Shown here one piece after another: positions 19,948 through 31,011 of a DNA stretch of 64,000 bases. The stretch is from positions 62,001 through 126,000 of the forward strand of contig JAPYRK010000001.1 in the NCBI GenBank assembly GCA_029941115.1. The letters are read 5' to 3'. Below the pieces are notes generated by a model. It made no database searches and was not told the origin of the DNA. It saw only the letters and a list, made by a program, of their open reading frames with translations. The position numbers and the translations under genes were made by a program. This stretch comes from Dehalococcoidia bacterium (GTDB lineage Bacteria; Chloroflexota; Dehalococcoidia; UBA2979). Numbering within the stretch: the stretch's first letter is position 1; the number at the start of each line of letters is the position of its first letter.

Positions 19948-21153
19948 TTATGATGATAATCCCGCAAGTTCCTCCGCTACTGTCGCCATGTCTTTGTCAC
20001 CACGGCCACTCACGTTCACAACTACCACGTCGGAACTTACGATTTCATTTTCAGACCTAAGGCGCTTTAAAGCGCCAAGAGCGTGCGACGGTTCAAGAGC
20101 GGGAATAATACCTTCTAGTCTAGATAGTTCTTGAAATGCCTCAAGTGCCTCGGCATCAGTAGCGGAATAATACTCTGCTTTCTCCGAAACTTTCAACCAC
20201 GCATGTTCCGGTCCAACGCCAGGGTAATCCAGACCCGCAGAAACTGAATGAACGGGTGAAACTTGACCATTTGCATCTTGCAGAAGATACGAGAGAGTCC
20301 CATGAAGAACGCCAGGACGGCCGAGTGAAAGCGTTGCGGCATTAGCGCTATGTAATCCTAAGCCAGCAGCTTCTACCCCAATTAATCTAACTTGATCATC
20401 TAGAAATGCATGAAACATGCCGATTGCGTTCGACCCCCCACCAACACAAGCCATTACCACGGATGGCAACTTGCCATGTATATCAATAATTTGACTCCGT
20501 GCCTCTCTTCCTATAACTCCCTGCAAATCTCTGACCATTGTTGGATAGGGGTGCGGCCCAATTGCCGAGCCGATGATGTAATAAGTATCTCTTACGGTTG
20601 TCACCCAATCACGTATGGCTTCACTAGTAGCGTCCTTTAGGGTTTGTGAGCCAGCGCTCACCCCAATAACTTCAGCCCCCAAGACCTTCATTTTAAATAC
20701 ATTGAGTGCTTGACGAGCCATATCCACTTCACCCATGTAAACAACGCAATCCAAGTCTAGTAATGCACAAGCCGTGGCTGTAGCAACACCATGTTGCCCA
20801 GCTCCAGTCTCAGCGATTACACGTTTCTTACCCATTCGTTTGGCCAATAAAGCCTGCGCAAGCACAGCATTGATTTTATGAGCCCCGGTGTGACAAAGAT
20901 CCTCTCGTTTCAAATATATTGTTGTATCCAGTGTCTCAGAAAGTCGCTCGGCAAACGTAAGAGGAGTTGGACGACCCACATAATCTCGGAGCAAATTGTC
21001 TACATCGGCAAGAAAACTCTTGTCAGCCATCGCTTCACGATATGCTGATTCGAGTTGCTGAAGCGCTGGCATCAATGTTTCGGGTACGTACTGACCACCG
21101 AAACTTCCAAAATAACCAGCTCTGACAGACGACTCAATCTTTGACTCAGTCAT
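19948..21153 (-). CDS. trpB: Tryptophan synthase beta subunit
   Basis: [52 protein letters not shown]. Confidence 0.97.
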   Translation of the reverse strand: MTESKIESSVRAGYFGSFGGQYVPETLMPALQQLESAYREAMADKSFLADVDNLLRDYVGRPTPLTFAERLSETLDTTIYLKREDLCHTGAHKINAVLAQALLAKRMGKKRVIAETGAGQHGVATATACALLDLDCVVYMGEVDMARQALNVFKMKVLGAEVIGVSAGSQTLKDATSEAIRDWVTTVRDTYYIIGSAIGPHPYPTMVRDLQGVIGREARSQIIDIHGKLPSVVMACVGGGSNAIGMFHAFLDDQVRLIGVEAAGLGLHSANAATLSLGRPGVLHGTLSYLLQDANGQVSPVHSVSAGLDYPGVGPEHAWLKVSEKAEYYSATDAEALEAFQELSRLEGIIPALEPSHALGALKRLRSENEIVSSDVVVVNVSGRGDKDMATVAEELAGLSS

Positions 21154-21173
21154 GCTATTTCTCCTGCTCTTAC

Positions 21174-21923
21174 TTAATTGCTTTTAGCGTTTCTAATGAA
21201 ATTCGCCACCTTTGCATAATCTTTCGATCCATCAGTTTCTGTACCACTTGAAACATCTACAGCCCATGGCTTCACCTCACGAACAACATCACTAATATTC
21301 TCTGATGACAACCCGCCTGCTAATATCAGAGGAATTTTTTTTGCTGTCCGCCCCGCTATATTGACAGAAATTTGCTTCCCCGTTCCTCCGCCATATTTAC
21401 CCGACTTCGCGTCAAGCATCAAAGCTAATGAGCGCCCGACGGGCACATCAACTAACGGATCGGATACATCATCCTCGGGGTCAATATGAATCACCTGCAA
21501 TACTTGTCTGTTTATCAATAAAGAAAAATCCCATGGTTCAGTTCCAGATAACTGCACCAAATCAATTCCAGTTTCCTCGGCAATATTATTAATCTCTTCT
21601 GCGCTCTGATCTGCGAAAACACCTACTGCCAAAGGTCTCTTATAACCAAGATATGATTCAATCTTATCCGCACCGTGCCGGTACCAAAGCCCTAAATCTG
21701 TAACAAGTCTGGAATCTGAGTGGTTGGGGGGAGGTGATTCTAATTCGAACGAATCTAGTGGAGAACCAAGTTCACGTACCATTGCACGAGCCTCAGGAAT
21801 CCCTACCTTTCGACGGGATTCCGCAAATACAATTCCGATAAAATCAGCACCTAATTGAGCCGCAACAGTAACATCCATAGCTGTTCGATTGCCGCATATC
21901 TTTACCAAAGGTATTCGATCCAT
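21174..21923 (-). CDS. trpF: Phosphoribosylanthranilate isomerase
   Basis: [53 protein letters not shown]. Confidence 0.93.
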   Translation of the reverse strand: MDRIPLVKICGNRTAMDVTVAAQLGADFIGIVFAESRRKVGIPEARAMVRELGSPLDSFELESPPPNHSDSRLVTDLGLWYRHGADKIESYLGYKRPLAVGVFADQSAEEINNIAEETGIDLVQLSGTEPWDFSLLINRQVLQVIHIDPEDDVSDPLVDVPVGRSLALMLDAKSGKYGGGTGKQISVNIAGRTAKKIPLILAGGLSSENISDVVREVKPWAVDVSSGTETDGSKDYAKVANFIRNAKSN

Positions 21924-21927
21924 AAAA

Positions 21928-22794
21928 TTAACTCTCTGTCAGCATTAACTGATTTGCGAGATCTACCAGCTCAGTTGACCTAACAAGTGATTCACCGACA
22001 AGCATTGCGTCAGCGCCAGCCTTCAACATTCGGTCCGCATCTAGTCTAGATCTAATGGCACTCTCGGCAACCAAAATCCTATCGCTAGGACAAAAACTCG
22101 CCAGGCGCTCAAAAGTAGATAAATCCTCAGTAAAATCCTTCAAATTACGATTATTAATTCCGATAATCTTTGCGTCAATCCTCAGAGCAACTTCCAATTC
22201 TCCTTCAGTATGGACTTCTACTAACGCCTCCATGCCAAGGCTCCGAGTTTGATCCACTAATGATTTCAAGTGCTCTTGCTCAAGAATTGCGACAATGAGA
22301 AGCAAGGCGTCAGCACCCATCAATCGTGACTCAAGTACTTGAAAATAATCAAAAATAAAATCCTTCCTAAGAATGCCTGGGCTTCCTACTTCAGGTGAAA
22401 ATAAGTCCGATACATCACTGAGATCTTTGATGGAACCCTTGAAGTATTTTTCTTCAGTTAATACGCTAACAGCAGCACAGCCAATATCGCGATACAGGCC
22501 GGCTTGTTCGCTGGATATTAAACCGGTATTAAAATCACCTTTACTCGGTGATGCTCGCTTAATCTCGCCAATTAGTCTAATTTTCGCCGATTCTGGAGTA
22601 TTCTTTGACCCACTACGTAAACGACTACCGAAATTCTGTGGTGACCTTAGTTTTTGATCACTCGCGGCAAAAAGCGACTCCAGATCTTTTAACGAAAACT
22701 CAGATTTCTGGAGTTCCAAGAAATCTTTACGATCCTCAACAATATTATCAAGAATTGTTTCCGTTAAACGCGTATTGTTTTTACTAGCCGACAT
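21928..22794 (-). CDS. trpC: Indole-3-glycerol phosphate synthase
   Basis: LIGEIKRASPSKGDF; LRKDFIFDYFQVLESR; IIGINNRNLKDF; AESAIRSR. Confidence 0.96.
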   Translation of the reverse strand: MSASKNNTRLTETILDNIVEDRKDFLELQKSEFSLKDLESLFAASDQKLRSPQNFGSRLRSGSKNTPESAKIRLIGEIKRASPSKGDFNTGLISSEQAGLYRDIGCAAVSVLTEEKYFKGSIKDLSDVSDLFSPEVGSPGILRKDFIFDYFQVLESRLMGADALLLIVAILEQEHLKSLVDQTRSLGMEALVEVHTEGELEVALRIDAKIIGINNRNLKDFTEDLSTFERLASFCPSDRILVAESAIRSRLDADRMLKAGADAMLVGESLVRSTELVDLANQLMLTES

Positions 22795-22818
22795 AATTTA
22801 AATTCACTTACTGCAATT

Positions 22819-23874
22819 TTACTTTCGGGTAGCCTCTATAAATGCCGCAACCTTAGCAGCTACATCTCCCGATTCAATCAAGTTAATCGCCTGCTCACAT
22901 CCGGATCTTATAGATGAGGCCAACCCCGTTACGTATAAGCCAGCTCCGGCTTGGGCAGCCACTAAATTTCTAATGGCCAAAGGGCCACTTCCAGCAAGCA
23001 CTGATCTCCAAATCTCCGCATTTTCGTCCGAAGTTCCCCCAACAAGCTCATCTTCATCATGCCGCTCCAGACCAAGCTCCTCCGGCGAAAGCTCAAATCT
23101 CCTGAGTTTATCTTCCTTCACCTCAAAAATTGTCGATTTGCCGGTGACTGAAATATCATCCACGCCATCATGGCCTACAACGACAAGAGCATGTCTCATT
23201 TCAAATAAACATAAAACCTGCGCGAGTTTTTCACCAAGTTCTATATTTGCTGCGCCAAGTACATGACAATTAGCACCAGCTGGATTCGTCAGAGGACCCA
23301 ATATATTGAAGGCAGTCCTGAAGCCCAGCGAGGGGCGAATCGGAGCTGCAAACCTCATCGCAGGATGAAATACAGGCGCGAACATAAAACCAATTCCTGT
23401 TGAATCTATACAGTTACTTACTTTCTCCGGCGAGATAGCAATTTCAGCGCCCAACGACTCCAAAAAGTCAGCGGCTCCAGATTTTGAAGTCATGGCGCGA
23501 TTACCATGTTTGGCTACCTTCGCCCCTCCAGCCGCTGCTACAAATGCGGCTGCCGTCGATGCGTTAAATCTCTTTTTACCGGAACCTCCAGTACCTGCAG
23601 TATCGAGAAGTGGGCGAAAATTAGTATCCACTTTCAAACTGAATTCCCGCATCGCAGTTGCCATTCCCGCGAGCTCATCAACGGTTTCACCTTTGAGTCT
23701 CATAGCAGTCACAAACGCTCCAAATTGAGATTCTGTCGCAATCGGCCCATCACTCTGGTCTGTCCCCGCTCGCATAATATCTCGCATCACGTCGGTCGCC
23801 TCTTCGCGGTTAAGATTTCGGCCCTCATCTACCAAAGCAATCAACGACTCTTTAATGTTCATTAAACTCACCAC
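22819..23874 (-). CDS. trpD: Anthranilate phosphoribosyltransferase
   Basis: DTAGTGGSGKKRFNASTAAAFVAAAGGAKVAKHGNRAMTSKSGAADFLESLG. Confidence 0.96.
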   Translation of the reverse strand: MVSLMNIKESLIALVDEGRNLNREEATDVMRDIMRAGTDQSDGPIATESQFGAFVTAMRLKGETVDELAGMATAMREFSLKVDTNFRPLLDTAGTGGSGKKRFNASTAAAFVAAAGGAKVAKHGNRAMTSKSGAADFLESLGAEIAISPEKVSNCIDSTGIGFMFAPVFHPAMRFAAPIRPSLGFRTAFNILGPLTNPAGANCHVLGAANIELGEKLAQVLCLFEMRHALVVVGHDGVDDISVTGKSTIFEVKEDKLRRFELSPEELGLERHDEDELVGGTSDENAEIWRSVLAGSGPLAIRNLVAAQAGAGLYVTGLASSIRSGCEQAINLIESGDVAAKVAAFIEATRK

Positions 23875-23895
23875 TCAATCATTCACAAAATATGC

Positions 23896-24474
23896 CTACC
23901 ACGTAGCCGAATGCAACTCTACAAAATTAGCCAAAAGATCACGCCCATATTCCGTCATAATCGATTCCGGGTGAAATTGAACACCTTCAATGGCAAACTC
24001 TTGGTGCCTAATTCCCATTATCACGCCACTCTCTGATCTAGAGGTGATTACTAACTCCTCAGGTAAACTCTTTTGGTTTACTGCAAGCGAATGATACCTA
24101 ATCGCGTCGAATTCGTCTGGAATACCTGAGTAGATGTATTCCCCATCGTGCGTTATTTTACTGACTTTTCCGTGCATGATTTCTCCCGCAGGAACTACCT
24201 CTCCACCAAATGCTTGTGCGATAGATTGGTGACCTAAGCAAACCCCAAGTATGGGGGAAATTCCACTAAAGGCAGTAATGAGATCTACTGATATACCTGC
24301 CTCAACTGGTGTGCACGGACCAGGAGAGATGACGAGATGGTCCGGCGCAATAGCAAGCGCGTCGGAAACGGATAACTGATCGTTTCGAAAGACCTGGACC
24401 GTCTCGCCTAACTCCGTAAAATACTGAAAAAGATTAAACGTAAACGAATCATAATTATCAATAAGCAGTAGCAT
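23896..24474 (-). CDS. trpG: Anthranilate synthase component II
   Basis: IDNYDSFTFNLFQYF; VISPGPCTP; LGVCLGHQSIAQAFGG; GVQFHPES. Confidence 0.96.
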   Translation of the reverse strand: MLLLIDNYDSFTFNLFQYFTELGETVQVFRNDQLSVSDALAIAPDHLVISPGPCTPVEAGISVDLITAFSGISPILGVCLGHQSIAQAFGGEVVPAGEIMHGKVSKITHDGEYIYSGIPDEFDAIRYHSLAVNQKSLPEELVITSRSESGVIMGIRHQEFAIEGVQFHPESIMTEYGRDLLANFVELHSATW

Positions 24475-24512
24475 AAATTATCCGATCTAACACTAAAACA
24501 TCCATAGTCTCA

Positions 24513-25442
24513 TTACCCACGTAACGCGCGTTCAGTAATTTGTATTTCTAATACGAGCTCAGTAAGCTGATCCAAGCGATCTTCGTAGTTGCGTACTACC
24601 TTCATCAACTGAGCAAAAACACTAATTGGTAAGTTGCTCACGTCATTACCCCAAGAAAGTAATACCTGCTCATCTTGCATTTTAATCCAAGAGTCCGTCG
24701 AAATTGCGACGCTCGACATTAAGTCACGAACAGAACTCTCCGTGTCTCTCGACTCAGTATCAATCAGCAAGTCATGTGATCGGCGCCACTGTTGGATGTT
24801 AAATGGCTCCCAACAAAAATTATCGTCTGTGGTTATCTTCTTAGTCGTAAAAACAAGATAGTCTTCAAATTCCGCAGCGAGTGCGAGAATTTCGACGGCA
24901 CTCATCTGTTCCAAGTCCGGTGAATCAAGGCGATGCTTCACCGGTACTTGATCGAAAGCCGCTAGTAAATTGCCACGGGCTTCAATTAACTGAGCGCAGA
25001 TATCCTCTTTGGATAAGGATCTCGCTTTCTGATCAGTTCCGCTTACACTCGCCTCTGCTAACCATCTTTCGATCGATTTGTTCAAGATTATGTCATCTGG
25101 AATAGCATCCGGTGAGGACCAACCCGCATCAACGTATACGTCCGAAATAACTCTCGGCTCACCCACCCAATCTATACATGTAAAAATGTTGACTACTACA
25201 CGCTCACTCTCATGACTTGTCACATATATTGTGTCATAAAACTCATAAGGCCCTGGTGTAATTGAAAGGGAATCTGTTAATAACACCTCAAGGGATTCCT
25301 CGGCAGTGAGAGAGTCTGGAACAAGAATCAATGGCATCGTCCACTCACCGGCGAACGGGCCTCTCTCATGCTTCACTAGAAGTATCTTTTGATCCTCGCG
25401 CACCAAAAGCGCCATCGAGCCAATAACCTGTTGTTCAGCCAT
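24513..25442 (-). CDS. Degenerate NUDIX-like domain fused to DinB-like domain
   Basis: N-term GSMALLVREDQKILLVKHERGPFAGEWTMPLILVPDSLTAEESLEVLL resembles NUDIX without an intact Nudix box; C-term helical region resembles DinB-like proteins. Confidence 0.55.
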   Translation of the reverse strand: MAEQQVIGSMALLVREDQKILLVKHERGPFAGEWTMPLILVPDSLTAEESLEVLLTDSLSITPGPYEFYDTIYVTSHESERVVVNIFTCIDWVGEPRVISDVYVDAGWSSPDAIPDDIILNKSIERWLAEASVSGTDQKARSLSKEDICAQLIEARGNLLAAFDQVPVKHRLDSPDLEQMSAVEILALAAEFEDYLVFTTKKITTDDNFCWEPFNIQQWRRSHDLLIDTESRDTESSVRDLMSSVAISTDSWIKMQDEQVLLSWGNDVSNLPISVFAQLMKVVRNYEDRLDQLTELVLEIQITERALRG

Positions 25443-25469
25443 TTTATTAGTCTTTCAAAATCATGTGGC

Positions 25470-26972
25470 TTAGTAACCTAGGGCTTGTGTCGGTGAGTCA
25501 CCCTGCCTGTTTTCAGCATCATCAAGCGCCTTCAATAGCGCCCCTGCTTTCTGCCAACATTCCTCATACTCACGCTCAGGATCACTGTCGTAAACGATGC
25601 CAGCTCCCGCCTGCACATGAGCCTTCCCATCCTGCATAACAATAGTTCGAATTGCTATACATGTTTCGATATTGCCCGACATATCAAAAAAACCAACCGC
25701 CCCAGAATAGAGTCCCCTGCGGTCAGGCTCTAATTCATTAATGATCTCCATAGCACGTACTTTTGGTGCGCCTGACACCGTCCCAGCTGGAAAAGCCGAG
25801 CGCAATGCATCGTAAGCTGTAATATCCTCTTGAAGTTCGCCAGTCACATGCGAAACCAAATGCATAACATGAGAATAATATTCAACATCGAATTGCTGAG
25901 TGACCTGCACCGATCCTGGCTTCGCTACTCGACCAACATCATTTCTACCTAAATCTAAAAGCATCACATGCTCTGCAAGTTCTTTAGGATCATTGCTGAG
26001 TTCCTTAGCAAGCATCGCATCCTCTGCTTTGGACGAACCTCGAGGTCGTGTCCCCGCAATCGGATGAACTTCAACTAGACCGTCCTCGATATTAACTAAT
26101 AGCTCAGGTGACGATCCAACGACATATGTATCTTCAAATCGTAGAAAAAATAAATAGGGAGATGGGTTAATAGCCCGCAAGCTTCTATATATTTCGAAAG
26201 GTGGTACGCCCGTATTCTTCGACAATCGCATTGAAAGTACTACTTGAATAACATCTCCATCAATGATGTACTGTTTCGCCTGACCAACAGCGTCGATGAA
26301 TTCATTTTTAGACCAATTCTGCTCAACCGGTGACTCCAAAATCGACGAATTTGGGCTATAGGGCAAATTTCCAAGTGGCGCCGTCAAATTCTGTATCAAA
26401 TGATCAATTTCACTTACCGCTTCAGCGTAATTCGAGTGCCGGTCTCCCTCTAGTCGAACATGAGATACAACCTTGATAGTATTTCTTACAGAATCAAATA
26501 CCAAAAGATTCTTGATGAACATAACCTTTGAATCAGGCATAGCAATAATAAATGGCTTATTCGATTCCACGCGTGATTCGAAATGGGTGACACATTCATA
26601 CGCCAAATAACCAACTGCCCCACCATGAAATTTTGGCAAATCTTCAACTGGTGCGGCTCGCCACTGTGTCAACTCATCCTGAATCGCAAGAAGAGGATCA
26701 CCCGACTCAGTTTCCGATGACACAACCTTATACGGATCAGTTCCGATGAAAGAATATCTACCCTGACGCTCGCCGCCCTCGACTGATTCCAGAAGAAAAG
26801 CATATTCACGATCTTGCGCGACTTTCAGATAGGCCGAAACCGGAGTTTCCAAGTCCGCTCGCACTTCCCTAAAAATTGGCACGACCGTATATGGATCAGA
26901 GAGCGCCAGCACATCATCTAACGTTGGGTAATAAAGATTCACTTGGGAGGAATTATCATTCGGCATATTCAT
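25470..26972 (-). CDS. trpE: Anthranilate synthase component I
   Basis: VVLSMRLSKNTGVPPFEIYRSLRAINPSPYLFFLRF; GTRPRG; FPAGTVSGAPKVRAMEIINELE. Confidence 0.96.
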   Translation of the reverse strand: MNMPNDNSSQVNLYYPTLDDVLALSDPYTVVPIFREVRADLETPVSAYLKVAQDREYAFLLESVEGGERQGRYSFIGTDPYKVVSSETESGDPLLAIQDELTQWRAAPVEDLPKFHGGAVGYLAYECVTHFESRVESNKPFIIAMPDSKVMFIKNLLVFDSVRNTIKVVSHVRLEGDRHSNYAEAVSEIDHLIQNLTAPLGNLPYSPNSSILESPVEQNWSKNEFIDAVGQAKQYIIDGDVIQVVLSMRLSKNTGVPPFEIYRSLRAINPSPYLFFLRFEDTYVVGSSPELLVNIEDGLVEVHPIAGTRPRGSSKAEDAMLAKELSNDPKELAEHVMLLDLGRNDVGRVAKPGSVQVTQQFDVEYYSHVMHLVSHVTGELQEDITAYDALRSAFPAGTVSGAPKVRAMEIINELEPDRRGLYSGAVGFFDMSGNIETCIAIRTIVMQDGKAHVQAGAGIVYDSDPEREYEECWQKAGALLKALDDAENRQGDSPTQALGY

Positions 26973-27175
26973 CTGGCACCTCGCTGCCCGTGAGATAAAT
27001 AGGTGTGAATAAATTCAATAACCTTGAAATATCGATATTTATAGGTCGCAGGAGCAAAGCCAATTACGGGATGAAGCGCACAGAAACGTATATGCTTGAA
27101 TCATCCCAAATACCCCTAATTAAGCTAGTAGATCACCAGTTCTTAAATAAATCCTATCCGTATAACAAAGAAGAG

Positions 27176-27751
27176 TCAATTTGCTTTTGATTTAGCTGAA
27201 TGACGCCGTAGCAATTGAACCAGTTCTCTAACGGTTCGTCTCAAATCATCTTCGTAGTTAACTAACACGTGACAAAACTCTCTGGCTGCCCGAATTTCTT
27301 CTTCAGCCACCGCGATTCTTGACTCAATTACTTCAAAAGATTCAGTAGCCCTGCCCTTTAATCGGTTTCTTAATATATCTAATGATTCAGTCTCTAAGCT
27401 GACAAAACAAGCCTCTTTGAAAAGCTTTGATAACGACAGGGCTCCCTGTACATCAACTCGAATAACTACATCACTTCCATCTTGAAGTGCTGAATCTACA
27501 CTTTGCCTTGGTACTCCGTAGCGATTTCCATAAACATAGGCGTCTTCTAAAAGATCTCGTTTATCTACGTGCTCCTGGAATTTCTCAGGGTCTACAAAAA
27601 AGTGATGAATCCCCTCTATTTCACCAGGTCTAGGTGCACGAGTCGTCATAGTTGGTGGCCTGAGAATCGGATAGTCAGTATCAATAAGTAAATCCACGAC
27701 CGCGTCCTTCCCAACGCCCGACGGTCCCGTCAAAATTAGTAAATTAGACAT
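27176..27751 (-). CDS. gmk: Guanylate kinase
   Basis: LLILTGPSGVGKDAV; TMTTRAPRPGEIEGIHHFFV; DAYVYGNRYGVP; DVQGALSL. Confidence 0.85.
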   Translation of the reverse strand: MSNLLILTGPSGVGKDAVVDLLIDTDYPILRPPTMTTRAPRPGEIEGIHHFFVDPEKFQEHVDKRDLLEDAYVYGNRYGVPRQSVDSALQDGSDVVIRVDVQGALSLSKLFKEACFVSLETESLDILRNRLKGRATESFEVIESRIAVAEEEIRAAREFCHVLVNYEDDLRRTVRELVQLLRRHSAKSKAN

Positions 27752-27767
27752 ATTATTATCAAAAACC

Positions 27768-29105
27768 CTAGATCGTATTACCGCCACATATTCGATCAAA
27801 CTCAGACCAAAATGCTGGATAGGAGATATTCACGGCACTTGCATTAGTTACGCAGGATTGTTCTTCAACAAGAATTCCAGCGACCGCAGCCAACATCGCC
27901 AAGCGATGATCACCATAAGAGTCTGAGACAGAGGGTCTGAGTTTTCCACCACCTGTGATCACGAATCCGTCATCTGTTCCAACAATATCAACCCCAAATC
28001 CGCGCAGAATATCGACAGTGCGTCCAATCCGATCAGTTTCCTTTTTACGCAGCTCGCCGGCGTCTCGAATTAGTGTCTTCCCCGAAGCCCTCGATCCTGC
28101 CAAGGCAACTAAAGTTAGTTCATCAATTGATCGCGGTATTAGCTCGCCCTCGACAATCACTCCCTTCAAATCAGCACTTTTTATCATTAAGTCCGCAACT
28201 GGCTCTCCACCCATATTTTTCTCAGAAATAATCGTTATGTCCGCGCCCATCATCTCCATGATGTCGAGGATTCCTGTTCTCGTTTTATTGATTCCAACAC
28301 CCTCAAGCAAAAGCTCGGCATCCTCATGTAATGTCGCTGCGACGATCCAAGGTGCTGCCGTTGAAATATCTCCAGGTACCACAATATCAACAGCTTGAAG
28401 TTCGTTTTCCGTCCTAAGAAGCTTCACACTATGGCCCGACAACTCGGTTGGGTAAACAAATTCAGCGCCCATTGCTGTCAGGAGTCTTTCGGTGTGATCG
28501 CGTGATAGCAGAGGTTCTTTGACCATTACACCTACACCCGCCGAAAGTGCGCATAGCAATATAGCACTCTTTACTTGAGCTGATGCCACACCCGTCTCAA
28601 TAACCAGATTGTCTTGAATATCAGAAGTAGGAGAGACGCTTAGAGGTAATAAATTGTCGCCACTCGCTGATTTTATAGAAGCTCCTAATCGAGTTAGGGG
28701 ATCAATAATTCGAGCCATCGGCCGAGATCTTAAAGAATCATCACCAGTGAGAATAGAAGAAAATGGCAATCCTGCAATAATTCCTGATAGAAGCCTCGCG
28801 GTAGTACCCGAATTTCCACAATCCAGTGGAATTGAAGGCTCTACTAATCCCCCAAGACCCTTTCCGGTAACTAAAACATCCTCACCATCCATGCGAATGT
28901 CTGCTCCCAAAAGTCTGAGACACGAAATAGTAGAGGAAATATCGTCAGACTCAAGAATTCCAGTAATTCTTGAGGTACCTAAAGCCAAGCTACCAAACAT
29001 CAACGAGCGATGACTAATTGATTTGTCACCGGGAATAACAATAGTTCCGCGAATTTCCGATGGTGCAGCTATTACCCGCTCATCCTGATTCAGCATTAAT
29101 ACCAT
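27768..29105 (-). CDS. aroA: 3-phosphoshikimate 1-carboxyvinyltransferase
   Basis: IPGDKSISHRSLMFGSLA; LDCGNSGTTARLLSGI; GDHRLAMLAAVAG. Confidence 0.96.
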   Translation of the reverse strand: MVLMLNQDERVIAAPSEIRGTIVIPGDKSISHRSLMFGSLALGTSRITGILESDDISSTISCLRLLGADIRMDGEDVLVTGKGLGGLVEPSIPLDCGNSGTTARLLSGIIAGLPFSSILTGDDSLRSRPMARIIDPLTRLGASIKSASGDNLLPLSVSPTSDIQDNLVIETGVASAQVKSAILLCALSAGVGVMVKEPLLSRDHTERLLTAMGAEFVYPTELSGHSVKLLRTENELQAVDIVVPGDISTAAPWIVAATLHEDAELLLEGVGINKTRTGILDIMEMMGADITIISEKNMGGEPVADLMIKSADLKGVIVEGELIPRSIDELTLVALAGSRASGKTLIRDAGELRKKETDRIGRTVDILRGFGVDIVGTDDGFVITGGGKLRPSVSDSYGDHRLAMLAAVAGILVEEQSCVTNASAVNISYPAFWSEFDRICGGNTI

Positions 29106-29107
29106 TC

Positions 29108-30157
29108 CTAAATATCTCTACGTTGTAATCTCTCTAGATCACTCTGGGAACTTCGATTCTCGCTATCCTTATTTAACTGGGTCAATTTCTCTCGAACCCA
29201 ACCACCTGCTAGGAAGTCCAGCATTCCCGGTTCCATATCTCTAGTATCAGACAAACCTTTTTCTTCTCTACCTACCTTACCGTTTCGAAACAAATCATAC
29301 TCCCATTGAGTTGCCGCAATTAGCTTGTAAAGATCCTCATTCATAGCGTCTCCAGAATCAATGCGATCCCGTAACTCAGAAAGGCCAGCAATATAACGAT
29401 TGATCCAGTGAACGATATTAGCAGCGTTGGTCGAGGTAATGTCATAAGACATATCCCGATCTGACGCGGCAAGGCGGGTGGTGTCTCGAAAACCTCCAGC
29501 AGCCAACAAAGACAACTCGGGCCATGCCTCAGACGCACGAACAACCGAAAATAAGGCCGTGGCCGCCATCATGGGTAAATGCGAGATCGCAGCCACATAC
29601 GAGTCATGCTCATCAGGATCCATTGTCATCACCGTTGCACCACACTGCTTGGCTAAATTTTGTACCGTAGCAATAGCTGCCTCACTACTATTCACTCGTG
29701 GGCTGACTACCCATCTTCCCCCAGCAAACAAATCTTCTGATGCAGCTTCAGGACCGGTATCGGTCTTTCCAGCCATAGGATGGCTTCCAACAAATCCAGT
29801 GTGATCCGGTAAGTACTCGTTCATCCACCTATGGATCTCACCTTTGGTCGACCCAGTATCAGTAATAATTGACTTACTCGAAATACTTTCCGATATCTCC
29901 TCGATAAGAGGTTTCATCGCCAAGATCGGGGTTGCGAGAATGATAAGATCGGCGCGAGCGATTGCTTGCGCCGGTGAAGATGTGATCTTATCTATCGCAC
30001 CAATTGATTTTGCTTTTTTAAGGACGTCACCATACTTGTCAAATCCACGAATAACGAGATCATTAGACTTCTTGCTATCACTTTTATAAATCTTTTTTAG
30101 ATTGAGGCCTATTGAACATCCAATAAGTCCAGTTCCCAAAATCGCAACTACCGTCAT
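29108..30157 (-). CDS. tyrA: Prephenate/arogenate dehydrogenase
   Basis: VAILGTGLIGCSIGLNLK; ITDTGSTKGEIHRWM; FVGSHPMAGKTDTGPEAASEDLFAG; AAISHLPMMAATAL. Confidence 0.93.
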   Translation of the reverse strand: MTVVAILGTGLIGCSIGLNLKKIYKSDSKKSNDLVIRGFDKYGDVLKKAKSIGAIDKITSSPAQAIARADLIILATPILAMKPLIEEISESISSKSIITDTGSTKGEIHRWMNEYLPDHTGFVGSHPMAGKTDTGPEAASEDLFAGGRWVVSPRVNSSEAAIATVQNLAKQCGATVMTMDPDEHDSYVAAISHLPMMAATALFSVVRASEAWPELSLLAAGGFRDTTRLAASDRDMSYDITSTNAANIVHWINRYIAGLSELRDRIDSGDAMNEDLYKLIAATQWEYDLFRNGKVGREEKGLSDTRDMEPGMLDFLAGGWVREKLTQLNKDSENRSSQSDLERLQRRDI

Positions 30158-30184
30158 ATTTAAACATACCCCTTATCTATTTAT

Positions 30185-30895
30185 CTAAAATACTACCGTG
30201 TTTACCCCAGAAAAAATTGGAACCAGGTTCGAAATTACTGGCCCAATAACCGATCCTATCCCCGGAAGACCGAACCAAGGAAGCATAATCAATAAGATCA
30301 GAATAAACATCCCATAGGATGAGATTTTTTCATATCCAGAACGCAGCGCGTTCGGTAAAAATAATGGGATAATTTTTGACCCGTCTAGAGGTGGTATAGG
30401 CACCAAATTAAAAACCCCAATAATGATATTGAGTAACATCACAGTTCCCAAAAAAAGACCGACTAGGTTTTCCCACCCTAGGGGCATGTATCCTAGGCTC
30501 GTAAATGGATGAACCAACGGCACAATTCCTAATCGAATTGGTAATCCAGCCAAAATGGCAATAAAAAAATTCATACTTGGCCCCGCAAGGGCGACTAATG
30601 CCATATCTCTCACGGGGCTTGACAGGTTGTAGGGATTAACAGGTACTGGTTTAGCCCACCCGAAACCAAGAATAAACATCATCGTTGTTCCTACCGGATC
30701 CCAATGAGCTCGCGGGTTCAACGTCAATCTACCAAGCACTAGTGCAGTTTGGTCGCCCCGAAGCAAGGCGACAAGTCCATGGGCGACTTCATGCAAAATT
30801 AATGCTGTGAGCAGTGAACACGCAAAAGCACCCGCGAAAACCACGAAAGCTACTGGAGATTTCATGAGCAGTTCTACGTAGTAGTAAAGTAACAT
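30185..30895 (-). CDS. Site-2 protease (M50) family protein
   Basis: ALILHEVAHGLVALLRGD HExxH motif and NLVPIPPLDGSKI. Confidence 0.93.
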   Translation of the reverse strand: MLLYYYVELLMKSPVAFVVFAGAFACSLLTALILHEVAHGLVALLRGDQTALVLGRLTLNPRAHWDPVGTTMMFILGFGWAKPVPVNPYNLSSPVRDMALVALAGPSMNFFIAILAGLPIRLGIVPLVHPFTSLGYMPLGWENLVGLFLGTVMLLNIIIGVFNLVPIPPLDGSKIIPLFLPNALRSGYEKISSYGMFILILLIMLPWFGLPGIGSVIGPVISNLVPIFSGVNTVVF

Positions 30896-31011
30896 CTGAG
30901 AGACGCTCCGTTAAATTAGATCAACAAATCGTGGATCCCGCCGCAACCACTAAGAACTAAGGATAACCTCAAAAGACAGTGTGATGATTACGATACACGG
31001 AATTACCTGAT

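Noticed and set aside
26973-27175. Possible trp leader/attenuator upstream of trpE
   Set aside because: No run of Trp codons in a short leader ORF and no terminator/antiterminator pair visible by eye.
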